This document shows positions 39,844 to 46,903 of a stretch of 46,903 nucleotides of DNA, piece by piece. The DNA is from Rikenellaceae bacterium (GTDB lineage Bacteria > Bacteroidota > Bacteroidia > Bacteroidales > Rikenellaceae). Positions within the stretch are counted from its first letter, which is position 1. Every line of letters starts with the position of its first letter. The notes under the pieces were generated by a model that saw only the letters and a program-made list of their open reading frames with translations, did not search any database and had not been told where the DNA came from. The DNA is taken from contig SUZG01000013.1 of assembly GCA_015060015.1 (NCBI GenBank), positions 1-46,903 of the forward strand. The letters run 5' to 3'. The position numbers and the translations under genes were made by a program.

Positions 39844-40536
39844 CTAAACGTGTCGCAAAATCTCTTCCAAGTTCTGGAAATGGTTTTTGTAATCCTCCAA
39901 CGAACGGCGTATAACCTCGTACGACTCCTCACGGCCATACGTCGCCACAATCTCAACCTTACGCTGACGCTGCTCGCTGTCGCGATCCTCTGCCGGCATA
40001 TCCTTATAGGTAAGGAAGTAGTGCTTCAATCTATCCACCACGATATGCGGCAACTCGTCAATATCGTTATATCCGCGATATGTCGCATCATTACGCAACA
40101 CAGCGATAATCTTATCGTCAGCCTCGTCACCATCCAGCATACGGAAGCCGCCAATAGGCTTTACCGTAGCAACAATATCGCCATGCGATATGGTGCGTTC
40201 GGTCAAGACGCATATATCCAACGGGTCACCGTCGCCCTTGATGTTCTGACGACCACTGCGTTCCATACAATACTCTGCAATGGAGTCACCGCAGAAGCTC
40301 TGCGGGATGAAACCATAGAGAGCAGGAACAACTGTCGAGTACTTCTGCGGACGGTCGATGCGGATATAACCACTCACCTTATCCAACTCATACTTAATTG
40401 TGTCGGTAGGTACCATCTCAATAAAGGCGGTAACCACTTCGGGGGCATCATCACCCACCTCCAAACCGTGCCACGGATGCGACTTGTAACGCAAGCCCAT
40501 CAATCGTGCAATAGGATCGTTTATCTTATTTCCCAT
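39844..40536 (-). CDS. ppa: Inorganic pyrophosphatase
   Basis: A 230-aa family I soluble pyrophosphatase that hydrolyses PPi to two phosphates with magnesium. The metal-binding signature GDGDPLDICVL is intact near residue 105. Other conserved parts are KYELDKVSGYIRIDRPQ, YGFIPQSFCGD and DKIIAVLRNDATYRGY. It is longer than E. coli Ppa (176 aa) with a C-terminal extension, common in Bacteroidetes. First gene of the four-gene unit, with TAAATTTG (plus 40569-40576) upstream. Confidence 0.92.
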   Translation of the reverse strand: MGNKINDPIARLMGLRYKSHPWHGLEVGDDAPEVVTAFIEMVPTDTIKYELDKVSGYIRIDRPQKYSTVVPALYGFIPQSFCGDSIAEYCMERSGRQNIKGDGDPLDICVLTERTISHGDIVATVKPIGGFRMLDGDEADDKIIAVLRNDATYRGYNDIDELPHIVVDRLKHYFLTYKDMPAEDRDSEQRQRKVEIVATYGREESYEVIRRSLEDYKNHFQNLEEILRHV

Positions 40537-40568
40537 AGTTAGAGAGTTTTATTCACTATACAATCAGA

Positions 40569-40576
40569 CAAATTTA
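40569..40576 (-). promoter_or_regulatory. Probable -7 box for ppa operon
   Basis: TAAATTTG on the minus strand fits TAnnTTTG about 33 bp before the ppa start; no clear -33 TTTG is seen at the standard distance. Confidence 0.45.
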
Positions 40577-40628
40577 CACTTTTTTCAGAGAAAACACACT
40601 AATTATGGCAAAAATTATTGGTTTTGGC

Positions 40629-40636
40629 TATCTTTG
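40629..40636 (+). promoter_or_regulatory. Probable -7 box for acyltransferase gene
   Basis: TATCTTTG fits the Bacteroidetes -7 consensus, 32 bp before the ATG at 40669. The -33 element is weak (TATGG about 20 bp upstream). Confidence 0.5.
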
Positions 40637-40668
40637 TCAAAGCTATTTTAACCACAAACTGTTTAATT

Positions 40669-41763
40669 ATGAGAACAAATCGCATTATTTACATCGATTA
40701 CATTCGCATATTTGCCTGCTTTCTGGTGATGCTGGTACACGCCAGCGAACACTTCTACGGGATGGTAAGTGAATCGGCTATGGCCGGTCCGCAGTCGTTC
40801 CTCGCCGATGAGGCCGACCGCCTGTGGGTATCGCTGTATGATGGTTTTTCGCGTATGGCAGTGCCTCTTTTTATGATTGTTTCGGCATTTTTGCTTGTGC
40901 CTATGAGAGAGGAGCAGACCTCGTGGGATTTTTACAAGCGTCGTATCAAGCGAGTTGTTCCACCCTGGGCTTTTTTCGCCATTCTTTACAGCACGCTACC
41001 CCTTCTGTGGGGCGGCATCAGCAGCGAGATAGCCACCACCGACCTTTCGCGTCTGTTGCTTAACTTCCCCACTATGGCGGGACACTTCTGGTTTATGTAT
41101 CCTCTGCTGGGCATCTACCTCTTTATCCCCATCATCTCGCCGTGGTTACGCAATGCGACAAAGCGAGAGGAGGAGTTTTTCATCCTGCTGTTCCTTATAT
41201 CGACCGCTATACCCTATCTCAATCGCTGGTTTGGCGAGGTGTGGGGCCAATGCTTCTGGAACCAGTATCATCTGCTGTGGAACTTTTCGGGATATTTAGG
41301 TTATTTGGTTCTGGCCCACTATATCCGCGTACATATCGATTGGAGTCGCACAAAGCGTTTCTGGGTGGGTCTCTCGGCTATGATAATAGGTGCTGCCGCA
41401 ACAATCTACTCGTTCTATGTGCAGGCCGTGCCGGGTGTTGTTCACTCCACCCCTGTTATCGAGGTCGGCTGGGCCTTCTGTACCATCAACTGCGTGGTTC
41501 TCACCTTCGGAACATTCCTGCTCTTCACCTGCATCAAAGCCACCTCGGCTCCGAAGGCGATAACCGACCTTTCGGGTTTGAGTTTCGGAATGTACCTTGT
41601 GCATATCTTCTGGCTTGGGCCTTGCGTAGAGCTGATTAAGAACGGTCTGACGCTTCCGACTGCCATAGATATTCCGCTGATTGCCGTAGCGACATTTATC
41701 TGCTCGTATATCTCGATAAAACTCATTTCGTTTATTCCGGGTAGCAAGTGGATAATCGGATAA
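40669..41763 (+). CDS. Acyltransferase 3-family membrane protein
   Basis: A 364-aa integral membrane protein with about ten helices. The family start (RIIYIDYIRIFACFLVMLVHASEHF) carries the conserved His after helix 1. YKRRIKRVVPPWAFFAILY is the cytoplasmic R-x-x-R-I-x-P motif. LSGLSFGMYLVHIFWLGP lies near the end. Such enzymes (OafA/NodX-like) O-acetylate or O-succinylate surface glycans. Upstream in-frame codons overlap the promoter, so the ATG at 40669 is used. A strong bidirectional terminator follows. Confidence 0.9.
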   Translation: MRTNRIIYIDYIRIFACFLVMLVHASEHFYGMVSESAMAGPQSFLADEADRLWVSLYDGFSRMAVPLFMIVSAFLLVPMREEQTSWDFYKRRIKRVVPPWAFFAILYSTLPLLWGGISSEIATTDLSRLLLNFPTMAGHFWFMYPLLGIYLFIPIISPWLRNATKREEEFFILLFLISTAIPYLNRWFGEVWGQCFWNQYHLLWNFSGYLGYLVLAHYIRVHIDWSRTKRFWVGLSAMIIGAAATIYSFYVQAVPGVVHSTPVIEVGWAFCTINCVVLTFGTFLLFTCIKATSAPKAITDLSGLSFGMYLVHIFWLGPCVELIKNGLTLPTAIDIPLIAVATFICSYISIKLISFIPGSKWIIG

Positions 41764-41768
41764 AGCAA

Positions 41769-41800
41769 AAAAAGAGCCAAGGAAATTCTTGGCTCTTTTT
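41769..41800. terminator. Bidirectional terminator
   Basis: AAAAAGAGCCAAG / CTTGGCTCTTTTT (41769-41781 and 41788-41800) with a 6-nt loop has T-runs on both strands and separates the converging acyltransferase and amidase genes. Confidence 0.85.
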
Positions 41801-41803
41801 TGT

Positions 41804-42883
41804 TTAGTTTATCTCAACCTCCTCTATCGGCTGTTGTTTGACCTTATCCAACGGATGTACCTGATACTCGACCTTTCCGAAGTCAATCTTTGCAAGGTCG
41901 ATGCAACGGATAGAGTTATTATACATCGTCTTGTAATAGACCTTTCTGTTCGTTAAGTCTATCGCCGAAGTCCACTGCGTGGCACTTATCAAGTCGGGCA
42001 CCTCATCAGCCTTATGTTCAATACCGATGGGCACATCAAAATTATTGAGCAGATGGAAGCACTGCAACACAGTATCGTATCCCGTCACTCGCTGCGGAGC
42101 CGTAGCTCGATAGAACGCCGCACGCACAAATCGTGAAGGTGGCGTAGCGTCGCCCGGAAGCCCCAGAAAGCCTGAGTTACCGCCTATGGGCCGTAGCTCC
42201 TGTCCTCCGAGCCGATGCGAAGGAGCACTGCCGGCATAGAGATTGATATAGTTGTTGAGGTTGGTCAAATGCCACTCAAAACCCGGCGAATTGGTTATCA
42301 CGCCAACGCGGTTCTCGTAGATGTGTGGCACGCCACCGACAATCTCCATCACGACCTGTCGTCCCGACCTCTCGCCTATACGCCAATGTACCACAGCCGA
42401 GGTATCGAGGCCCACGATTCGCACCGAGGGCAGTGCAGCCTTCATCTCGTCGATAGAGGCAAACGACGAGAGTATCCACGCCACAACCTGCAAGTCGCCC
42501 AGCGTCTTGGCATTCTGCGATGGCTCATATTTTTCGTAACAGCCATAGCGAGGGAAGAAGAACAGACCCGCCGACAGTCCCTCCTCGTTGATTCCCTCGG
42601 CGATAAACTCCTCCTTGACGACCGACATTCCGACAACGCCATATTTTGCCTTGTAGGTCAATCCATTACGGCCCGACGGAGTAAACGAGGTAATCTCATA
42701 TCCACGCGGGATAATCACATAGTTACTCTCCAAAGCCATCTCGGCAGCCTCGATCGTGCGAGCCTGCACATAGCTGCCATCCTTTGCCAAAAGCGATATG
42801 CCTGTACACGCCATTGACGGCATCACGACATTCGACAATGCGACTAACGATAAAAGAAGATTCTTGTTTGTCATAATTCTCAT
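41804..42883 (-). CDS. Choloylglycine hydrolase-family amidase
   Basis: A 359-aa Ntn-hydrolase of the linear-amide C-N hydrolase family (bile salt hydrolases, penicillin V acylases, acid ceramidases). A signal peptide ends before Cys in SMACTGISLLAKDGSY, which would become the N-terminal nucleophile after cleavage. ARTIEAAEM occupies the position of the second active-site motif, ITNSPGFEWHLTNLNNY contains the conserved Asn, and TPPSRFVRAAFYR a conserved Arg. The Glu in ARTIEA replaces the usual Asp, so substrate may differ from conjugated bile acids. An export signal makes it periplasmic. MTNKNLL (42874) is an alternative start. Confidence 0.87.
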   Translation of the reverse strand: MRIMTNKNLLLSLVALSNVVMPSMACTGISLLAKDGSYVQARTIEAAEMALESNYVIIPRGYEITSFTPSGRNGLTYKAKYGVVGMSVVKEEFIAEGINEEGLSAGLFFFPRYGCYEKYEPSQNAKTLGDLQVVAWILSSFASIDEMKAALPSVRIVGLDTSAVVHWRIGERSGRQVVMEIVGGVPHIYENRVGVITNSPGFEWHLTNLNNYINLYAGSAPSHRLGGQELRPIGGNSGFLGLPGDATPPSRFVRAAFYRATAPQRVTGYDTVLQCFHLLNNFDVPIGIEHKADEVPDLISATQWTSAIDLTNRKVYYKTMYNNSIRCIDLAKIDFGKVEYQVHPLDKVKQQPIEEVEIN

Positions 42884-42944
42884 TTTTTTTATTCTCTATC
42901 GCCGTCGCACATATCGTACCAAGCGAAAACGCAGATAAAAAAAA

Positions 42945-42966
42945 GCGGGCAAGAAGACTCACCCGC
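42945..42966 (-). terminator. Terminator upstream of amidase gene
   Basis: GCGGGC-N10-ACCCGC region (42945-42966) forms a 9-bp stem with two G-U pairs in the minus-strand transcript, followed by eight T. It ends transcription from the decayed gene at 43003-43312. Confidence 0.7.
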
Positions 42967-43002
42967 ACTAACTAAACTACAAATATGTTGTTATATAAGA
43001 GG

Positions 43003-43312
43003 TTATTTGCAATCGCCATAAACACAAATGCCACAACCTTGTCCCGACAGATACGAAACCCCGCCTACACCCCAAATCATATTGGCCGGAGAGAACTTTT
43101 TATCCAGAGAGTCCAGCATCTCCGACACGCCCGAAAACGACAGGATATCACCATTGGCAGCATCGTAAAACATAATAACCATCTGCGACACGCCCTCTAT
43201 CGGCATTGCCGACAAACACTCGGCAAAAGCCTTCGAGAGAGCCTCCGCGACTGATTAGTTGCTCAACCCCTCGTACAAATCGTTGTATGTCTTTTTCAAT
43301 TCTATCTGCCAT
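43003..43312 (-). pseudogene. Decayed gene resembling the FtsZ C-terminal domain
   Basis: The open frame 43003-43254 encodes about 84 residues including VSQMVIMFYDAANGDILSFS and FSPANMIWGVGGVSYL. This resembles the strand-helix-strand end of FtsZ (ANIIFG region), then a Cys-rich tail GCGICVYGDCK. Only TTG and an internal ATG are available as starts. The frame is blocked upstream by TAA (43255-43257), beyond which it continues as TYNDLYEGLSN. An ATG at 43310-43312 would join it if one A were removed from a run of five. Two lesions thus separate it from a roughly 102-aa protein. The FtsZ likeness is my judgement by eye. Confidence 0.4.
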
Positions 43313-43372
43313 TTTGAGTGTTATTCAAATGCCGTTCAAACATCGTTCAAACGAGGGTTGTAAAATTATTCT

Positions 43373-43395
43373 TTCCAAAGTTTTGTTTTTTGGAA
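43373..43395. promoter_or_regulatory. Inverted repeat overlapping small RNA promoter
   Basis: TTCCAAA-N9-TTTGGAA is a perfect 7-bp inverted repeat covering the -33 box at 43382-43385, as an operator might. Just upstream, CGTTCAAAC occurs twice (about 43333-43353). Confidence 0.45.
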
Positions 43396-43413
43396 TGTTT
43401 TGTGTTATCTTTG
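43382..43413 (+). promoter_or_regulatory. Promoter for possible small RNA
   Basis: TTTG (43382-43385), 20 bp, TATCTTTG (43406-43413): a full match to the Bacteroidetes consensus, in a region without a plus-strand gene for 500 bp. Confidence 0.65.
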
Positions 43414-43419
43414 CAATCA

Positions 43420-43505
43420 GAGGTGAGGTAGAGTGTAACACCTCTACCTTTTTAACACTTCTGCAAGAGTTCGTCTATACAAAGTTAGACGAGCTCTTCT
43501 TTTTA
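43420..43505 (+). ncRNA. Possible small RNA with two terminator hairpins
   Basis: Directly after a consensus promoter come two intrinsic-terminator hairpins. The first is AGGTAGAG / CTCTACCT (43426-43433, 43442-43449) with TTTTT. The second is AAGAGTTCGTCTA / TAGACGAGCTCTT (43465-43477, 43486-43498; one G-U pair) with a T-rich end. The product would be about 35 or 85 nt. No plus-strand gene follows within 400 bp, which favours a free-standing RNA over a leader attenuator. Confidence 0.45.
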
Positions 43506-43534
43506 TTCCAAATCGGGGGCATTCATAGAAAGTG

Positions 43535-43777
43535 TTATATCATTTCCAATGGCGAACTGCTGGATTCCACCACACAGCACCACTTGCGACCGGGCAACGA
43601 TGATATGCGTTTCAAATCGTCACTGTCAATCCGAATAAAATGGTCTGCGTGGATACGCAGGATATCCTCCACCGCCTGTGATACAAGTTCCTGATTCTCC
43701 ACCTCGAAAAAACAGCGGCAATCACCCTTTCCGACAAAAGCAGACTCCACACTCTGCGATAATACATTCTTCTCCAT
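43535..43777 (-). CDS. Small cytoplasmic protein of unknown function
   Basis: An 80-aa protein with mixed alpha/beta look: MEKNVLSQSVESAFVGKGD, then CRCFFEVENQELVSQAVEDI, a helix and strand around HADHFIRIDSDDLKRI, and a C-terminal part with WCCVVESSSS. Four cysteines, no signal peptide. I do not recognise a family. The ATG at 43777 is favoured over an in-frame start at 43813 because a -7 box TACCTTTG (plus 43811-43818) covers that start. Its relation to the decayed gene downstream is unknown. Confidence 0.5.
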   Translation of the reverse strand: MEKNVLSQSVESAFVGKGDCRCFFEVENQELVSQAVEDILRIHADHFIRIDSDDLKRISSLPGRKWCCVVESSSSPLEMI

Positions 43778-43902
43778 AGCTATATTTTTTATCTGATTAA
43801 ACTCCATCTGCAAAGGTACAGAGCATTAATGTCATCTCTTGTCACTTTTTGTTTTTATTTCACAAAATTTTCAGACACCACAACACTCTGAAACTTTTTC
43901 AC

Positions 43903-43910
43903 TATATTTG
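43903..43910 (+). promoter_or_regulatory. -7 box for mannonate oxidoreductase/uxuA
   Basis: TATATTTG fits TAnnTTTG and is only 18 bp before the ATG, giving a very short leader. No -33 TTTG is evident, so an activator may be needed. Confidence 0.5.
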
Positions 43911-43928
43911 TACAAACTCTTATGCAAT

Positions 43929-44747
43929 ATGAAAAATCTATTTAGTATTGAGGGCCGCGTGGTTGTGATGACAGGTGCGTGCGGCATTTTGGGATCAACC
44001 ATCGTTCGCCACTTCGCCGAGGAGGGTGCAAAGGTTGTTATGCTCGACCTGGAACGCACACGCCCTCTGGCCGAGGAGATTATCAGCGAGGTAAAGGCTG
44101 CCGGCGGCGAGATTACATTCTTCGCTACCGATGTGATGAACAAGGATATATTGGAGCAAAACTACGAGCAGATAATGTCGCAGTACGGCCGCATAGACAT
44201 CCTCCTCAATGCCGCAGGAGGCAATATGCCACGTGCGACGGTAAGCCCCGAGCAGACGATTTTTGACCTCGATGTCGAGGCCGTCAAGTTCTGCACCGAC
44301 CTTAACCTCTACGGCACGATTCTGCCCACGATGGTCTTTGCCAAGGCTATGGCACAGCAGAAGTCGGGCTCGATAATCAACTTCGCCAGCGAGAGTGCCC
44401 TGCGTCCCTTGACCCGCGTTGCAGGCTATGGCGTAGCGAAGGCAGCCGTTGTGAATTGGACAAAATATCTGTGTGCCGAGCTGGCACAGAAGTTCGGCAG
44501 TGGCCTGCGTGTAAATGCCATTGCCCCGGGCTTCCTGCTCACAAATCAAAACCGTGCCTTGCTGACGAATGAGGACGGTTCGCTTACGCCCCGCTCGCAC
44601 ACCATTCTGGCACACACGCCCTTTGGTCGTTTCCTCGAGCCCGAGGAGTTGCTCGGCACGCTGCAATGGTTAGCCTCTGACGCCTCGAAGGCTGTGACGG
44701 GAACGGTTGCAGTGGTCGATGGCGGCTTTGACGCATTCTCAATTTAG
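43929..44747 (+). CDS. SDR-family D-mannonate oxidoreductase
   Basis: A 272-aa short-chain dehydrogenase. Cofactor motif VVMTGACGILGSTIVRHFAE, NAAGGNMP, catalytic Ser in NFASESALRP and YxxxK in YGVAKAAVVNW, and VNAIAPGFLLTNQNR are all present. The neighbour uxuA, 21 bp downstream, indicates it converts fructuronate to D-mannonate, replacing the unrelated UxuB of E. coli. MKNLFSIEGRVV at 43929 is the proper N-terminus; earlier codons overlap the -7 box. Other SDR substrates cannot be excluded. Confidence 0.88.
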   Translation: MKNLFSIEGRVVVMTGACGILGSTIVRHFAEEGAKVVMLDLERTRPLAEEIISEVKAAGGEITFFATDVMNKDILEQNYEQIMSQYGRIDILLNAAGGNMPRATVSPEQTIFDLDVEAVKFCTDLNLYGTILPTMVFAKAMAQQKSGSIINFASESALRPLTRVAGYGVAKAAVVNWTKYLCAELAQKFGSGLRVNAIAPGFLLTNQNRALLTNEDGSLTPRSHTILAHTPFGRFLEPEELLGTLQWLASDASKAVTGTVAVVDGGFDAFSI

Positions 44748-44768
44748 AAACTTAAAAGCAGAAATATT

Positions 44769-45941
44769 ATGCATCTGATGATACAATCGTGGCGTTGGTA
44801 TGGTCCCAACGACCCCGTACGCCTGTCGGATATTCGTCAGGCGGGTGCTACCGACATCGTTCACGCCCTGCACCACATTCCCAACGGCGAGGTGTGGACC
44901 GTCGAGGAGATTCTCTCGCGTCAGCAGATGATTGCCGATGCGGGTCTTTGCTGGAGTGTCGTGGAGAGTGTTCCCGTACACGAACACATCAAGACACAGA
45001 CGGGTGATTTTCAGCGTTATATCGAGAACTACAAGCAATCTATCCGCAATCTTGCCAAGTGCGGCATACACTGCATAACCTACAATTTTATGCCCGTTCT
45101 GGACTGGACCCGCACAAACCTCGCCTACGAATTGGAGGACGGCTCGCGAGCCCTGCGTTTTGAACGCGATGCCTTTATGGCTTTTGACCTCCACATCCTG
45201 CGTAGAGAGGGTGCCGAGGCGGAGTATAGCGACGAGGAGAAGGCTCGTGCCGAGAGGCGTTATGCGGCTATGGACGACGACGAGAAGGCTCTGCTTGTGC
45301 GTAATATGATTGCCGGTCTGCCCGGCTCGGAGGAGAGTTTTACCTTGGAGCAGTTCCGCACCGAACTCAACCGTTATCGTGATATCGACGCCGAGCAGCT
45401 GCGTCAGAACCTTATCTATTTCCTGCGTGAGGTATGCCCTGTGTGCGATGAGGTGGGCTCGCAGATGGTTATCCACCCCGACGACCCTCCCTACCCTATT
45501 CTGGGTCTGCCACGCATACTCTCCACCGCCGATGATTTCCGCCGCCTGATTGAGGCTGTGCCCAATCCATCGAATGGGCTCTGCCTCTGCACCGGCTCGT
45601 TTGGTGTGAGGGGTGACAACGACTGCCCCGCCATGATGCGTGAGTTTGGCTCTCGCGTGGGCTTTGTGCATCTGCGAAGCACACACCGCAACGAGCAGGG
45701 CGACTTCTACGAGGCCAACCACTTGGAGGGTAATGTGCCGATGTATGAGATGATGTGTGCACTTTTGGAGGTTGAGCAGCGTGAGGGGCGTTCTATCCCT
45801 GTGCGTCCCGACCACGGCCACCAGATGTGTGACGATTTGGGCCGCAAGTCCAACCCGGGCTACTCACTCTATGGCCGCCTGCGAGGCCTCGCCGAGTTGC
45901 GTGGCCTTGAATGGGGCATCGCCAACACCCTCTACCGCTAA
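44769..45941 (+). CDS. uxuA: Mannonate dehydratase
   Basis: A 390-aa enzyme dehydrating D-mannonate to 2-keto-3-deoxygluconate in hexuronate (pectin, glucuronate) breakdown. Its TIM-barrel begins with [20 protein letters not shown] and contains [48 protein letters not shown] and [14 protein letters not shown], with metal-binding His, Cys and Asp residues. Length matches E. coli UxuA (394 aa). It follows the SDR with 21 bp and ends at a strong terminator. kdgK and kdgA are not in the window. Confidence 0.95.
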   Translation: MHLMIQSWRWYGPNDPVRLSDIRQAGATDIVHALHHIPNGEVWTVEEILSRQQMIADAGLCWSVVESVPVHEHIKTQTGDFQRYIENYKQSIRNLAKCGIHCITYNFMPVLDWTRTNLAYELEDGSRALRFERDAFMAFDLHILRREGAEAEYSDEEKARAERRYAAMDDDEKALLVRNMIAGLPGSEESFTLEQFRTELNRYRDIDAEQLRQNLIYFLREVCPVCDEVGSQMVIHPDDPPYPILGLPRILSTADDFRRLIEAVPNPSNGLCLCTGSFGVRGDNDCPAMMREFGSRVGFVHLRSTHRNEQGDFYEANHLEGNVPMYEMMCALLEVEQREGRSIPVRPDHGHQMCDDLGRKSNPGYSLYGRLRGLAELRGLEWGIANTLYR

Positions 45942-45950
45942 ACAACCCGA

Positions 45951-46008
45951 CACAAAAGCGGGCGTATGTTGCTGAAACATACGCCCGTGCTTTTTTCGGT
46001 TTTGTGTC
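45951..46008 (+). terminator. Terminator after uxuA
   Basis: Stem CGGGCGTATGTT / AACATACGCCCG (45959-45970, 45976-45987) followed by TTTTTT; outer GACACAAAA / TTTTGTGTC arms extend it. It also protects from the converging LRR gene. Confidence 0.85.
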
Positions 46009-46011
46009 AGA

Positions 46012-46794
46012 TTACATCGCTTTTTCTTCGATTATACTTGCATAATCTTTCCAGCCGCTGGCTGTCTTATACGCCGTACCCGAGCCTGTGGGAACATAAA
46101 TCTTTGGTGATGTGCCGATTGCATTAAACATACTACTACTTCCCGTTGGTGGCGTTGTCGGCTTGCAGATAATTTCATTTAAGAATATACAATTCTCAAA
46201 TGCCGAACTACCAATCTTCTTTACTCCGCTGCCAATAACCGCCGTGGTAAGGTTGCTGCAACCAGAGAATGCCTGAATTCCAATCGTTGTTACGCTATCG
46301 GGAATGGTAATACTTGTAAGGCTGCTGCAATCTAAGAATGCCCACTCTCCAATCGTTGTTACACTATCGGGAATGGTAAAACTTGTAAGGCTGCTGCAAC
46401 CATCGAATGCAGAACCTCCAATTATTGTTACGCTATCGGGAATGGTAACACTTGTAAGGCTGCTGCAATTTCGGAATGCATCATCTCCAATAGTTGTTAC
46501 GCTATCGGGAATGGTAACACTTGTAAGTCTGCTGCAACTATAGAATGCCCACTCTCCAATCGTTGTTACGCTATCGGGAATGGTATATGTTGTGCCAGAT
46601 ACGTTGGCGTAAGCAATAATAGTATTATCCTTAATCAGACAGCGACCGCCATCCGCAACAAATTTGCCCTTAAACTCTTTCAAATAAAAGCAGCCAGAGA
46701 ATGCACCGCATCCAATCGTTGTTACACTATCGGGAATGGTAATACTTGTAAGGCTGCTGCAATAGCAATATTGGTTTTTACAACCAGTTATTAC
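46012..46794 (-). pseudogene. BspA-like leucine-rich repeat protein, interrupted at 5' end
   Basis: The open frame encodes about 260 residues of LRR_5 (BspA-type) repeats of about 23 residues with the core TIPDSVTTIG and AFxxCSSLTS. The tail follows the repeats: IICKPTTPPTGSSSMF, IYVPTGSGTAYKTASGWKDY. Repeats reach past the TTG at 46683 back to about 46745, so that TTG is not the true N-terminus. A TGA at 46795-46797 closes the frame; beyond it an ATG at 46870-46872 begins 25 further in-frame codons without a signal peptide. The gene seems split by one stop codon or recombined. Such proteins are often surface-exposed. Confidence 0.65.
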
Positions 46795-46797
46795 TCA

Positions 46798-46872
46798 ATA
46801 TTTTGCGAGTAATAAGTCAGAAATATGGTCATAACCTTTAAGGGTGCATTCTAAAAGGTGAAGATTTAACAT
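46798..46872 (-). CDS. Short in-frame leader ORF before the LRR gene
   Basis: 25 codons (MLNLHLLECTLKGYDHISDL then five more) ending at the TGA that precedes the LRR repeats, in the same frame. It may be the start of the LRR protein cut off by a nonsense mutation, or an unrelated piece joined by recombination. The flank to the window end is AT-rich with no other feature. Confidence 0.25.
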
Positions 46873-46903
46873 TTTTATTGTTTCTTAACGCTCAAAGCGT
46901 ATC

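Noticed and set aside
43206..43694. 162-codon plus-strand frame across the small RNA region
   Set aside because: It runs through the promoter and both terminators and is antisense to the decayed gene and the 80-aa gene.
44739..45821. 360-codon minus-strand open frame
   Set aside because: It is antisense to uxuA, which has clear family motifs; the frame has none.

Overview
The window is a 46.9 kb piece of a Bacteroidales chromosome, most likely Alistipes or another Rikenellaceae member (inference). Signs seen directly: a fused lpxC-fabZ gene followed by lpxA; promoters of the Bacteroidetes type (TTTG or TTG, 19-21 bp, TAnnTTTG) before most transcription units; DUF4199 and DUF4293 genes, a BACON domain, a BspA-like leucine-rich repeat protein and an M64 peptidase, all typical of this phylum; and very few Shine-Dalgarno sites. 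No rRNA, CRISPR array, complete insertion sequence or prophage was found.

Layout, left to right. 1-1.7 kb: a TonB-like energy transducer and a small exported protein. 1.9-6.1 kb: glpABC, the anaerobic glycerol-3-phosphate dehydrogenase. 6.2-8.4 kb: lipid A genes lpxC-fabZ and lpxA, closed by a strong terminator. 8.5-11.5 kb (minus): a tightly packed six-gene operon of SPFH protein, Arc-like DNA-binding protein, three small membrane proteins and a zinc-less sirtuin. 11.6-12.1 kb: two tRNA-Pro genes with a possible tRNA-derived small RNA downstream. 12.3-14.7 kb: alkaline phosphatase (minus), ung and a GNAT acetyltransferase (plus). 14.7-21.1 kb (minus): an envelope operon of a 993-aa TPR protein, an outer-membrane barrel protein broken by a frameshift, an M64 metallopeptidase lipoprotein and a 69-aa lipoprotein; the last two share a C-terminal motif. 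21.3 kb: an OsmC-like gene behind a perfect 22-bp palindrome. 21.7-27.0 kb (minus): a complete RND efflux operon (adaptor, pump, TolC-like channel). 27.1-29.1 kb (minus): DUF4199, GT2 glycosyltransferase and DUF4293.

29.3-36.4 kb (minus) holds an anion/phosphate-themed cluster: an OprP/OprO-type porin, a lipoprotein with two lamin-tail domains, a CYTH-like protein, a true CYTH protein, a DASS (SLC13) transporter and a two-TM protein of unknown function. 36.4-37.2 kb is non-coding and unusually rich in palindromes, with 26-bp tandem repeats, ending at tRNA-Leu(UAA). 37.2-40.5 kb (minus): ppa, sdaA, a pRiA4b ORF-3-like gene and miaA. 40.7-41.8 kb: a membrane acyltransferase. 41.8-42.9 kb: a choloylglycine-hydrolase-family enzyme. 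43.0-43.8 kb: a decayed gene resembling the FtsZ C-terminal domain, a possible small RNA and a small unknown gene. 43.9-45.9 kb: a D-mannonate oxidoreductase (SDR) and uxuA for hexuronate use. 46.0-46.9 kb: a BspA-like gene interrupted near its 5' end.

Best candidates for something undescribed: the SPFH/Arc/three-membrane-protein/sirtuin operon; the porin/lamin-tail/CYTH/CYTH-like/DASS cluster; the C-terminal motif shared by the M64 peptidase and its neighbour lipoprotein; and the structured non-coding elements beside both tRNA loci, each carrying a fragment of a tRNA 3' end. All functional proposals rest on reading the sequence and on knowledge of families; no database search was run.
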